From positions 1 to 64,000 of the forward strand of contig NZ_AULT01000038.1 in assembly GCF_000422425.1 (NCBI RefSeq): a stretch of 64,000 bases of DNA. The letters are read 5' to 3'. Source of the stretch: Oceanospirillum beijerinckii DSM 7166. GTDB lineage: Bacteria; Pseudomonadota; Gammaproteobacteria; Pseudomonadales; Halomonadaceae. Shown here one piece after another: positions 34,903-44,700 of the stretch (positions are counted from its first letter, which is position 1; every line of letters starts with the position of its first letter). The position numbers were made by a program, and so were the translations under genes. The notes beneath the pieces are model-generated. The model made no database searches. It was given only the letters and a program-made list of their open reading frames with translations, and was not told where the DNA came from.

Positions 34903-37900
34903 ATGGCCGTTTCTGATAGTGTATGGGTGAAAGTTACCGATAGTGTCTTGTGGATCTGTCTGGCAAGCCTGTTGTTACTGTTTCCCGTGATGATGTATCT
35001 GCTTCTGCCAGCAGAGAATCTCAACCAGCAGAAGGTTCAGGATGAGATTCGTCTGCAAAAAGAACTGTTGCACACTATGCGTCAGGATGTAGCGTTGATT
35101 AACCGCAGCAATCAGGAGGTTTCCGAAGAGCGCTTGCGGTTAAAACTGAATCAGTATGTTGACAGCATTCTTGTTGTCGACAACAGCCTTAATGAGATTC
35201 AGAAGAATATTCCCCTTGTGAGAACGGCCTGGCATCACTATCAAAATGAGCAGGATGAGTTCAGAAATTTAATGCTGGACCTTGCCGCTCAGTTAGAAGC
35301 CTATGGGCAAGCTTTAAATCAGATGCAGAGTACGTTCAGTCATGCCCAGACGGCCCTGTCTCATTCTATGCACTCGGTCTCATCTAAACTCGATCCAGAG
35401 GGTCAAACGTTCTCCGGTCAACAGCAGGAAGTCCTGTCCAGTGAAGTAATAAGCCTGTCCCGGCAAGCGGAATATCAGCAAATGTTAAATGATCTGATTT
35501 TTTATAGCCTGCGTTTTGCCGCTCTGCCGGATAACGACACTGAGAAAAAACTCTCTATTTATCTCGATCAGTTAAAAATCGAACAAGAAGTTTCTTATTC
35601 AGAAGCCTTTAAGTCCGTTTTTGGAAAAACGCTGCGGGACGTGGGAGATCTATTAGACAGGGTACGCCGTCTGAGGACGACAGCTCAATCATCGACTGAT
35701 CTTGCGATCTACTATCAGTTAAGTCACTTTGAGCAGCAATTTGAAAACTGGTTGGCTGGTGTGCAGTCCCAGCAGCGCAAAAGTCGCTGGGTTATGCTGG
35801 GTGCGATCATGCTGCTGGTTGTTATCATCGTTATCATACTGTGGCGTTTACGACGCTTTAAATTCCATTTGGTTAAGTCCAATGTGCAGCTGGAGTCGTT
35901 TAAACAGGCACTGGATTATCATGCCATTGTCAGTATCACTGATCCCCAGGGGCGCATCCGCTGTGTGAATGAGAAATTCCTGGATATTAGCGGTTTTAGA
36001 GAAGAGGAACTGATCGGTAAAAACCATCGCATTATCAACTCTGGTATGCACCCTAAAGGCTTTTTCGCAGGTTTATGGCATACAGTGCTCGAACATAGGG
36101 TTTGGCATGGAGACGTATGCAATCGCAAAAAAGACGGCTCTCTTTATTGGGTGCACGCCACCGTTGTACCTATTTTATCTCCTACGGGAGAGCTGGATTC
36201 CATCATCTCTATTCGTACTGACATCACTGAACAGAAATTGGTTGAGAAGGCACTCTCTGCTGAAAAAGAGAAAGCTGAAGTGGCGAATCAGGCGAAAAGT
36301 GATTTCCTGGCGAATATGAGTCATGAGATACGCACGCCAATGAATGCCGTGATTGGTATGAGCCGTTTGGCCCGGCAGAGCAGTAAAGATCGTCAGGTCA
36401 ATGGCTATATCGACAAGATCCAGTACTCCGCACAAAATCTATTGTCCATCATTAATGACATTCTTGATTTTTCAAAAATTGAAGCGGGTAAGATGAATGT
36501 GGAATCAGTGCCGTTCCGCTTGGATAGTGTATTGAATAATCTGGCCGATGTGGTTCAGGTTAAGGCTGAAGAGAAGAATCTGCCGATTGTTTTTGAGCGA
36601 TCTGATGATGTGCCACTGTCGTTGGAAGGTGACCCACTTCGTTTAGGACAGGTGTTATTGAACCTGGTGAGTAATGCGATCAAGTTTACCGAGCAGGGGG
36701 GGATCACCCTATCTATACGCTTGCTGCAATCCTGTGGGGATGAGGTTGAACTCAGGTTCTCGGTTAAAGATACGGGTATTGGCTTATCGGATGAAGCTCA
36801 GAAGCGTTTGTTTAAAGCGTTTTCCCAGGCAGATACATCGACGACTCGACAATATGGTGGTACGGGCCTGGGTTTGGCGATCAGTAAACAGCTGGTTGAG
36901 TTAATGGGAGGGGAGATCAATGTTTTTTCAAAGATGGGCATGGGAAGTGAGTTTTTCTTTACTGTCCGGCTTAAGCGCCATCAATCCATTGACAAGGACT
37001 CAGTCGACCTGCAGCAAATACGTGTACTTTATATCGATGATGATGCCGCTGTGGTCGAGAGTGTCTGTGAACAACTGAGTCATAAAGGGATCTCTGTTAC
37101 CGGGGAGAGCAGCTCGCCGGATGGTTTAAATTGTCTGGTAAATACCGAAGTACAGGGCGGTCAGGCTTTTGATGTGGTGTTGGTGGACTGGCAAATGCCT
37201 GTCATGGACGGCTTCACCGTTGCGAAATCGATTCGAAACAATTCATCTTTGACTAAACAGCCTGCGGTGATTCTGGTTACGAGCAATGGTGGTGCCGATC
37301 TGCGGCAGAAAGATAACCATGGTCTGATTGACTCTGTGGTATTAAAGCCTATTAACGTTGATCACCTACTGGATAATATTAAAGAGATACTCACAAAACG
37401 ATTGGAACAATCTCAACAACCATTGCGTAGACAGATGTTCCGTGAAGGCGATGAGATTCATGCACTTTTGGGCGCCAAGGTGCTGATTGCTGAAGATAAT
37501 ATTATCAACCAAGAGGTTATTCAGGGGCTGTTGGAGCCTTATGGATTAGATATTACTTTAGTTGATAATGGCTATGCTGCGGTTGAGGCCGTTCAGCAAC
37601 AGACTTTTGACCTTGTGCTGATGGATATTCAGATGCCTAAGTTGGATGGTTTGCAGGCGACGAAAAATATCAAGCAGTTGGATCTTGCAAGGTTTCCCCC
37701 CATTGTGGCTATGACAGCTCATGCCATGCAGGATGATATTGATCATTGTCTCTCTATCGGTATGTCTGATCACATCGGTAAACCGATAGATCCTGACAGA
37801 TTAAAAGAAGTGTTGATCAAATGGATTGAGCCTCGGATATTCACCTCGACGTCTGGTGAAGGTGTTTCCTGTAATGCTGACTTTCCTGACCAAGAGCAGA

Positions 37901-38568
37901 AAGGTCCTGATATGTTATGTTTGCTTGAGGGAGTGGATCTCAACATGGCCCTGCGCTCGACCGCAGGGAATAAAAAACTGCTAAAACGCCTCATGGAGCA
38001 GTTTCTGAAAGATTACCGTGACTATACATCATCTATTGAGCAGATGGTCGCTTCTGACGACAATGAGAGCCTCAAACGTTGGTTGCATACCCTCAAGGGG
38101 ACCTCTGCTACTCTAGGCATGAATGGAGTGTCATCCGTAGCCTCTGAACTTGAATATAAGCTGATGCACGGCGTAGCGCCTGCCGGACTGGATCTCCAGG
38201 TGGTTTCCGAGCCCCTGAGCCGGGTGCTTAACTCGGTCTCTGAGTATCTGAGCAATAAAAATACGATGACTGAGCGGATTGGTGAGCCGGATATTGATCG
38301 GCAGGAAAATTTTATTCAATCAGTCTCTCCGCTGACTGTCACTGAGATAGACCCTGAAAAGGTAGCGGTTATGGTAGCTGATATTAAACAGATGCTCAGA
38401 GAAGGTAATGCCGACGTACTGGATAAACTACCGGAGCTGATGGAAATGGTACAAAGCGAAGAAACTCTGCTGGATAAAGCAGTAAAGCTTCTGGAGTTGG
38501 TAGAAAGATATGAATTTGACCTGGCTTTAGAGGAGTTGAAGAACTTTGATTATGGATCTATCTCGTGA
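34903..38568 (+). CDS. Membrane-bound multidomain hybrid sensor kinase (PAS-HisKA-HATPase-REC-REC-HPt)
   Basis: A 1221-residue sensor kinase. An N-terminal membrane segment (about 10-30) and a second (about 297-318) enclose a roughly 260-residue periplasmic helical domain. A PAS fold (about 335-450) and a coiled linker lead to HisKA with His474 in NMSHEIRTPMN, and to the ATPase domain (NLVSNAIKFT, DTGIGL, GGTGLGL). Two receivers have phospho-Asp762 (LVDWQMP) and Asp908 (LMDIQMP). The HPt has His1062 in LHTLKGT. The full relay inside one chain is of BarA/EvgS type. The ATG at 34903 has AAGGA ten bases before it and is preferred over the GTG at 34885. No response regulator is adjacent, so the output is unknown. 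Confidence 0.9.
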   Translation: MAVSDSVWVKVTDSVLWICLASLLLLFPVMMYLLLPAENLNQQKVQDEIRLQKELLHTMRQDVALINRSNQEVSEERLRLKLNQYVDSILVVDNSLNEIQKNIPLVRTAWHHYQNEQDEFRNLMLDLAAQLEAYGQALNQMQSTFSHAQTALSHSMHSVSSKLDPEGQTFSGQQQEVLSSEVISLSRQAEYQQMLNDLIFYSLRFAALPDNDTEKKLSIYLDQLKIEQEVSYSEAFKSVFGKTLRDVGDLLDRVRRLRTTAQSSTDLAIYYQLSHFEQQFENWLAGVQSQQRKSRWVMLGAIMLLVVIIVIILWRLRRFKFHLVKSNVQLESFKQALDYHAIVSITDPQGRIRCVNEKFLDISGFREEELIGKNHRIINSGMHPKGFFAGLWHTVLEHRVWHGDVCNRKKDGSLYWVHATVVPILSPTGELDSIISIRTDITEQKLVEKALSAEKEKAEVANQAKSDFLANMSHEIRTPMNAVIGMSRLARQSSKDRQVNGYIDKIQYSAQNLLSIINDILDFSKIEAGKMNVESVPFRLDSVLNNLADVVQVKAEEKNLPIVFERSDDVPLSLEGDPLRLGQVLLNLVSNAIKFTEQGGITLSIRLLQSCGDEVELRFSVKDTGIGLSDEAQKRLFKAFSQADTSTTRQYGGTGLGLAISKQLVELMGGEINVFSKMGMGSEFFFTVRLKRHQSIDKDSVDLQQIRVLYIDDDAAVVESVCEQLSHKGISVTGESSSPDGLNCLVNTEVQGGQAFDVVLVDWQMPVMDGFTVAKSIRNNSSLTKQPAVILVTSNGGADLRQKDNHGLIDSVVLKPINVDHLLDNIKEILTKRLEQSQQPLRRQMFREGDEIHALLGAKVLIAEDNIINQEVIQGLLEPYGLDITLVDNGYAAVEAVQQQTFDLVLMDIQMPKLDGLQATKNIKQLDLARFPPIVAMTAHAMQDDIDHCLSIGMSDHIGKPIDPDRLKEVLIKWIEPRIFTSTSGEGVSCNADFPDQEQKGPDMLCLLEGVDLNMALRSTAGNKKLLKRLMEQFLKDYRDYTSSIEQMVASDDNESLKRWLHTLKGTSATLGMNGVSSVASELEYKLMHGVAPAGLDLQVVSEPLSRVLNSVSEYLSNKNTMTERIGEPDIDRQENFIQSVSPLTVTEIDPEKVAVMVADIKQMLREGNADVLDKLPELMEMVQSEETLLDKAVKLLELVERYEFDLALEELKNFDYGSIS

Positions 38569-38582
38569 TAACAGCCGCAAAA

Positions 38583-38597
38583 GGCCTCAACGAGGCC
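38583..38597 (-). terminator. Short terminator hairpin overlapping a stop codon
   Basis: GGCCTC/GAGGCC with a three-base loop, followed on the minus strand by TTTT, at the end of the small secreted-protein gene and 15 bp past the sensor kinase stop. Confidence 0.6.
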
Positions 38598-38901
38598 CCG
38601 CATGCTTGATATAGAAGGCTTTACAGTTGTTGTCGATGATAAAAAACATGGTGTAGTACTGGCCACCGGCTTTCGCGTAGCTGGCGACTTCTTTCTGATG
38701 ACTCGGGTGATGACGTTTTAACACAACCGCACGCTGGAAAATTTCTGTATCTCTTCCCAAAAATGCCTTGGAGCCTTTATCAGCCTGTACTAAGGATTCG
38801 TAGTCGCTGCACTCTGCGAAGGCAAATGGGCTCAACAGCATAAACACAAGCAAAAACAACAGTCTATTGAGCTTTTTCTGAAAAAATATATTCAAAAGCA
38901 T
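38587..38901 (-). CDS. Small secreted hypothetical protein
   Basis: A 104-residue protein. The first half is a strong signal peptide (MLLNIFFQKKLNRLLFLLVFMLLSPFAFA) cleaved probably after FAFA. The mature domain of about 75 residues has two cysteines (near the start and in NNCKAFYIKH) that may form a disulfide. It has a GGQYYTMFFIIDNNCKAFYI beta-rich segment and a positively charged loop (VVLKRHHPSHQK). I recognise no family. The ATG at 38901 has GGAAT upstream; the frame extends to 38916. It is divergent from glycerate kinase and convergent with the sensor kinase gene. A periplasmic role is all that can be inferred. Confidence 0.65.
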   Translation of the reverse strand: MLLNIFFQKKLNRLLFLLVFMLLSPFAFAECSDYESLVQADKGSKAFLGRDTEIFQRAVVLKRHHPSHQKEVASYAKAGGQYYTMFFIIDNNCKAFYIKHAGPR

Positions 38902-38977
38902 TTGTAACAATTCCATCAAAGACAGTATGTTGAGAGTACTGAGTAACTGCGCTATTCACAAGCTCTTGGGATCAAAT

Positions 38978-40111
38978 ATGAAATTTCTAATCGCACCAGA
39001 CTCCTTTAAAGAAAGTTTATCGGCAGCGGAAGTCGCTTCTGCAATCAAAATGGGATTTGAAAGTGTTTTACCTGAGGCTAAATTTCATCTGTTACCCATG
39101 GCAGATGGCGGTGAGGGCACCTGTGATGCTTTAGTCGCTGCAACTGGCGGGGAGTTGTTCAGGTATCAGGTTACCGGCCCATTGGGTGGTCATGTAGATG
39201 CGGCGCTGGGTATTTTAGGTGGTGGTAAGACGGCTGTGATTGAGATGGCTACTGCAGCGGGTTTGGATCTGGTCGCTCCAGAAGCTCGAAACCCTGCTAT
39301 TACGACGACTTACGGCGTTGGTGAATTAATTCTTAAGGCATTGGATCACGGTATCAGACACATTGTGATCGGTTTGGGTGGTAGTGCAACCAATGATGCT
39401 GGTGCGGGTATGCTTCAGGCTTTAGGTGCGCAGCTGTTTGATGCCCATGGCCAACCATTAGTTCATGGTGGTTTGGCGTTAGCTGATTTAGCGGGTATCG
39501 ATCTATCTCAGATGGATTCGCGTTTAGCAGAGTGCCACTTTGAGCTGGCCTGTGATGTGAATAACCCTCTGACGGGGCCTCAAGGTGCGAGTTGGATTTT
39601 TGGGGCGCAGAAAGGTGCAGATAAAGCGCTACAGCATGAGTTGGATCTGGCACTAAAACACTTTGCCGAGTGCACTGAGAAGCAAACGGGTATCCATATT
39701 GATCAGGTGGCCGGTGCAGGTGCTGCTGGTGGTCTGGGGGCAGCGTTTATTGGCTTCCTGAATGCGGAAGTGCGTCGTGGTGTCGACCTGGTATTGGCAT
39801 TAAACCGCTTTGATGAATACAGCCGGGAAGCGGTTTGGGTGATTACGGGTGAAGGACGCATTGATGGACAATCTATCTTTGGCAAAACGCCAGTTGGTGT
39901 TGCAGAACATGCTAAAAGGCAGGGGTGTAAGGTGATTGCGCTGGCGGGCAGTCTGGGGGATGGCTATGAGAAGGTTTATAGGCATGGTATCGATGCCGTC
40001 TTTAGTGTTGTTCCCGGTGTGTGCAGTCTTTCGGAAGCATTGGAAAATGCGCATGATAACATTGTGCGTACAGCCAGAAATATTGCCGAAACCATGCGCT
40101 TATCAGCGTAA
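38978..40111 (+). CDS. Glycerate kinase (GarK/GlxK type)
   Basis: A 377-residue type I glycerate kinase that phosphorylates glycerate, usually to 2-phosphoglycerate, in glyoxylate or sugar-acid use. Signatures are LIAPDSFKESLSAAEVA at the start, LLPMADGGEGTCDALV, and HIVIGLGGSATNDAGAGML. Further on are LACDVNNPLTGPQGASWIFGAQKG, and GAGAAGGLGAAFIGFL followed by VITGEGRIDGQSIFGKTPVGVA. The family is nearly invariant in these motifs. The frame extends to an ATG at 38927; the ATG at 38978 matches the family start (MKFLIAPDSFKES). It stands alone; no glyoxylate carboligase or tartronate reductase is adjacent. Confidence 0.92.
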   Translation: MKFLIAPDSFKESLSAAEVASAIKMGFESVLPEAKFHLLPMADGGEGTCDALVAATGGELFRYQVTGPLGGHVDAALGILGGGKTAVIEMATAAGLDLVAPEARNPAITTTYGVGELILKALDHGIRHIVIGLGGSATNDAGAGMLQALGAQLFDAHGQPLVHGGLALADLAGIDLSQMDSRLAECHFELACDVNNPLTGPQGASWIFGAQKGADKALQHELDLALKHFAECTEKQTGIHIDQVAGAGAAGGLGAAFIGFLNAEVRRGVDLVLALNRFDEYSREAVWVITGEGRIDGQSIFGKTPVGVAEHAKRQGCKVIALAGSLGDGYEKVYRHGIDAVFSVVPGVCSLSEALENAHDNIVRTARNIAETMRLSA

Positions 40112-40174
40112 TGGTTATGCTTGAAGGCCTGATCTCTATTTTATCGTTCAGGGATTATGGCGCTGATTATTCCA

Positions 40175-40199
40175 GGGTGAAGCTTGAAATGCTTCACCC
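40175..40199 (+). terminator. Hairpin between convergent glycerate kinase and transporter genes
   Basis: GGGTGAAGC (40175-40183) and GCTTCACCC (40191-40199) with a seven-base loop. The T-tract is absent on the plus strand, so termination may be inefficient. Confidence 0.55.
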
Positions 40200-40220
40200 G
40201 GCTTAAAAAATGTTAAAAAT

Positions 40221-41099
40221 TCAGGGACGGTTAACCAGATAAATTCCCACTGCAACCAAAGCCAGAGCCATGAAAAAGCTTAAACTGATCGGCTCGGCCA
40301 GAATTACCCAAGCAAAAAACACTCCAAACATAGGTGTTAAGAAACTAAACGTGGCGATCTTTGAAGCCTGATAATGTTTGATTAACCAGAACCAGGTGAG
40401 GTACGAGATAAATGCAATAACGACCGTCTGGTAGAACATGGCCATCCCGCTGGTTATGGTCCATTGGCGAACACCGTCCTCACCCATTATTAAAGAGGCG
40501 ATGGGTAACGTTAGGCCCGATACTGCCAGCTGGTAAAGCAATACTCTTGCAGGCGAGATAGAGGCTTGTGGACTGGCTTTAATTAATACAGTGGTTGCCC
40601 CCCACATTATTGCTGCCAGAAGAGCAAGAAGGTCGCCGGTTAAGGTGGCTGCTCCACTTGAAAAAGCATCCGAAAATGCCAGGAAGACACCAATAAATGC
40701 GGCGGCTAAACCCGCAATATGTATGAGGCGCATCCGTTCTGAGGGAAGAAACAGTTGCGCTCCTATGGCAACGATAAAGGGGGATGTGTAGAGAAAAATG
40801 GTTGCCCGCGCAGCTCCCGTCATTTCTAACGCTTTGTAGAGTACCAGGAACTCTCCGGCAAACAATAAACCTGCCAAAATCCCCCAGATTTCCGCTCCAT
40901 CGCGTTGAAAAATGGTTTCACCTTTGTACTTCATCCATACCATTAGCAGAAGGGTTGCACCGATGGAGCGTATCCCAGCCTGCATTACGGGGGAAATATC
41001 AGGCAGAGTAAACTTGATCGCAATCTGCTGTAGACCAAAATTGATGCAAAGCACAGTCATTACTGTAATTGCCAGAGCATCCAAGCGCTTAGCCGTCAT
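40221..41099 (-). CDS. EamA/DMT-family transporter
   Basis: A 292-residue inner-membrane protein with ten predicted membrane helices in two EamA repeats. The first repeat begins at ALAITVMTVLCINFGLQQIAIKF and the second near TLTGDLLALLAAIMWGATTVLIKAS, each ending in the GVFLAFSD/GIYLVNRP type segment. Drug/metabolite transporters of this type export amino acids or small metabolites; the substrate cannot be read from the sequence. It is a single gene facing glycerate kinase. Confidence 0.88.
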   Translation of the reverse strand: MTAKRLDALAITVMTVLCINFGLQQIAIKFTLPDISPVMQAGIRSIGATLLLMVWMKYKGETIFQRDGAEIWGILAGLLFAGEFLVLYKALEMTGAARATIFLYTSPFIVAIGAQLFLPSERMRLIHIAGLAAAFIGVFLAFSDAFSSGAATLTGDLLALLAAIMWGATTVLIKASPQASISPARVLLYQLAVSGLTLPIASLIMGEDGVRQWTITSGMAMFYQTVVIAFISYLTWFWLIKHYQASKIATFSFLTPMFGVFFAWVILAEPISLSFFMALALVAVGIYLVNRP

Positions 41100-41420
41100 A
41101 TCTCAAAACCTATCACACTGAATGAAAAAGAAAGCCGCAAGCATACTCCTAGTAGTGTCGTTGCACCAGTTTAGGGCGTATAAAAAATTAATATGTTAAG
41201 TAGTCAGCCCTGAAAAATCCTTAACAGGCTGTTTTTAAAACAAATTAGCTATTTGGGCATAGATCATTTCGACCAGGAGCGGTAAGCTGTGTCTTCAGTT
41301 TCTGGTCGAAAATGGCTCCGATATGCTGACTAAAAGCCCTTCTGATTCTGCCCAATTTAGCTTTTTCGATATCATCAATCAGCTTGATGATACTCCCCTA
41401 CAAAGGGGACATATTTAAAA
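41100..41420. other. Intergenic region with possible transposase relics
   Basis: A short frame at 41323-41418 (about 31 codons) includes SDSAQFSFFDIINQLDD, reminiscent of the start of some IS5-type transposases, and ends just before the DUF4351 fragment. Nothing else coding is seen. The region probably records past insertion or deletion. Confidence 0.3.
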
Positions 41421-41687
41421 ATGGCTCTTTTTGGCTATTTGGTCATCCGGGACCCGGCAGTGCATAGCATGTTAGCAGAACGGGTAATTTCCTGGACTGA
41501 AGAGTGGAAGCAAGATGGTATTTTGTTAGGCGAAGCTAAAACCCTGCGCCGTCTGTTAAATCGCCGTTTTGGCCCTTTGTCAGAAGATATTGAAGGCAAG
41601 ATCAGTCAGGCAACAGAACAGCAGCTGGAGTTGTGGGTGGATAATTTTGTGGATGCCAAAACCTTGGCTGAAGTGTCTAAGTCTTAG
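41421..41687 (+). pseudogene. DUF4351-like C-terminal fragment of an Rpn-family (PD-(D/E)XK) protein
   Basis: An 88-residue frame whose second half, GEAKTLRRLLNRRFGPLSEDIEGKISQATEQQLELWVDNFVDAKTLAEV split over residues 37-84, has the spacing of the DUF4351 domain at the C-terminus of Rpn/YhgA-like nucleases. Intact relatives have about 300 residues with an N-terminal nuclease domain, which is absent here. No ribosome site is convincing. I interpret it as a decayed remnant, but a small free-standing protein cannot be excluded. Confidence 0.5.
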
Positions 41688-41765
41688 TTTTGCTGCTTGT
41701 AGCTCTATTTTTACCTTGCCTTGAGAGTGTAAGCCCATCATGGGGACTCCAGCGAGGCTATTAGA

Positions 41766-44700
41766 TTAAAATGCACTGATGCATTGAAAGCTGGTTTGAT
41801 ATAAATCTTCTAACCCCGCCAAGTCGGCACCTGTCGTATTTCTCTCAATTTCCTTACAGAGCCCGCTCAGTTTCTCCAAACCAAAGTTAGCGCAAGAGCC
41901 TGCCATACGGTGGGCGAGTTTACCGGCTTGTTCGTAATTCTCTTCAGCAATGGCGGTTCCCAGCTGTTGGTGCAGATCTTCAAATTGTCCTTTAAAACTG
42001 TCCAGTAGTTCGGCAAAGCGTTCCTGTCCAAGCATGGTTTTATGCTGTTGGATCAGTTGTTCGTTGATCAGTGGGGAGGTTTGCTGATCCGCGTTATTGC
42101 TAGCTTGATTTGTATTAGTTATCAGAGGAGCAGGCCGCTTGCTATCTGCCTCAACCGGTTGATAAGTACTTAACTGTTCGATCTGGCCATCATAGAGATG
42201 GTGCTTTTTCAGTATCTCTAGCAGTTGGTGATATTGCAGGGGTTTGGCCAGTACATCATCCATGCCTGCAGACTGATATTTCTGTTGTTCAGCCTGAGTG
42301 AGGGCGGCGGTTAGGGCGATCACGACGATGGCGGCTTTGATCGGGTCTTTATGCTGGCGCATACGGCGAGTGGTTTCCATGCCGTCCATATCCGGTAAGT
42401 GAATGTCCATTAACACCAGATCGTAATCGTTGTCGTTATGCAGGGAGAGGGCGGTGTAGCCATCTTCTGCGATATCCACCCGATGGCCGTCGCTTTCCAA
42501 TAGGCCTGCGGCGACTTGTTGGTTAATTTCGGTGTCTTCTACCAGCAGGATATGCAGGGGGCTGCTGTGTTGCTGTGGTGTCCATTCTGCTGGGTTAGGT
42601 TGCGCCTGATGCAGATACTGACTCTGGGCAGGGGATGCATAGTTGTTTGGGTAGCCGTTTGCGTGATGGTTTTGCTCAGGGTTTGAGTTCAAGGCTGCCC
42701 TCCGCTTTAGACTGTTACTTGAGCTGTTGCCAGTGTAAGTGGTTACTTTATTTATGTGATGATCGATTGCGTGTGCTTCAGTTGCGTGAATTATCGGGTA
42801 TTCCAGTTCAAGCCAGAACAGACAGCCCTGGTCGGCTTCACTATCAAAGCCGATCTGACCGTTTTGTAATTCAACCAATTGTTTACAGATGGATAAACCA
42901 AGACCTGTACCACCATAACGGCGGGTGATAGAGCTATCGGCCTGGCTAAAGTGCTGGAAGATCCGGCTATGGGATTCTTTGTCGATGCCGATACCCGTGT
43001 CTTCGACCTCAAATCTTATTCTACTGAGCTGTTGTGCGTTATTCCCTAAAGTGGGTAAACACTTCACTCGTAGGCTGATCTGACCCTTTTCAGTAAATTT
43101 TACCGCGTTGGCACACAGGTTCATCAGGATCTGGGTTAGTACTCGGCGGTCGCCGTAAACCAGATCGATGTGATGAATATCAGTCTCTATACCCAAGTTA
43201 TTTATTTCTGTATTTATATTCAGTATTAGCTTGAGGGCCTTCTCATCGGTTAATGGTTTGACCACGGCCTGTAGTTCTGAGATGACTTGTAACAAGCTAA
43301 AGGGCTGCGGGTCCAGCTCCAGTTGACCGGCTTCTACTTTGGTAAAGTCCAGTACATCATTCAAGATAGCGAGTAGGGATTGGCCGGATCGATAGATATT
43401 CTGAATCTGCTGGCGCTGTTCTGGCGTCAGTGTGCTACGCATCAGCAGCTGTGCCATCCCCAGGATACCGTTCATGGGGGTGCGAATTTCATGGCTCATG
43501 GTCGCGAGGAACTGTGACTTGGCCTCACTGGCGGCTTCTGCCTTCTGCTGTGCCAGAATGGCATCCATATGGGCTTTTTCCGCTTTCTCGCGGTTTTTGC
43601 GTTCACTGATATCGGTGACTGAGCCTTCGTAATAGAGGATCTGGCCTTTATCATCCAATACCCCGCGCGCGGAAATAGTAATCTCAACGGGTTGATGATT
43701 GGCTTTTAGCCACTGGGTTTCGAAATTACGAATCTGGCTATGCTTAAGCAGGGTTTTAATAAAGTCCTTCTGCTGATCTGCATCCTGAAAACAGCCCTGT
43801 TGTACATTACTGATATGCTTTAAAAAGTCTTCGGGTGAGTAGTAGCCCAACAGATGCGCTAGGGCGGGATTAACCGAGAGGTATTCACCCTTGGGATTGG
43901 CCCGGAAGATGCCTTCTACGGCATTTTCAAACAGCGAGCGGAACTCATGCTCTGACTGCTGCAGGCTCAGATAAAGCTTGGCATTTTCAATGGAGATCGC
44001 TGCCTGAGCCGATAGGATCTGTAGTGTTTCCAATCGTTCTCGGGTAAAGACATCACTGCTTTCACGGTTTTCCAGATAGAGAATGGCGGTCAGATCACCG
44101 TGGTAGAGAATCGGCATACACAACAACGAACGGGGTTGGCGCTGACGAATATAGTTATCGTGCATAAACATCTCGTGTTCCAGGGCGTTGCTCAGTACCA
44201 CGGTTTCCTTAGTGCGGTGTACGTAATGCACAATGTTGACCGGCAGCTTCTGGCTCTCGCCTTCGATGGGTAGGCTGGAGAAGAAACGGGGTTCATCGTG
44301 TAGATCGGCTTCTGCTTCGATAAAGAGTTCATCATCCCGGCGCAGTGCCAGAATGGCTCTTTGGCCACCGGCATTTTCCAATGCCAGCGTCATCAGGCGT
44401 CCTAATAGCCTTTCCAATACGATCTCATCGGCAATGGCATGGGATGCGCGCATGACCGATAGAATATCCAGTATCTGATTGTTATTGCTGTTTTGCTCCC
44501 GTAGCGGTGTTTGTTGAGCTGTCAATGGTCGGTTTTCCGGCTCATGTAGCTGGTGTTGTTGAATCAGATGATCCACCTTGGCACTGGCACCCCATTGACG
44601 ATACAGCTTAAGGGCGTTGCGCAGATAGGTTTCTGCAATGACCGGTTTATGCCAGTTACGATACATGCGGGCTGCCAGTTCATAGGCCAGCGCTCTATCC

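Noticed and set aside
43000-43600. Possible split of the giant kinase gene into several genes
   Set aside because: One uninterrupted frame with domain order matching known kinase/ATPase/histidine kinase fusions; no internal ribosome site is convincing.
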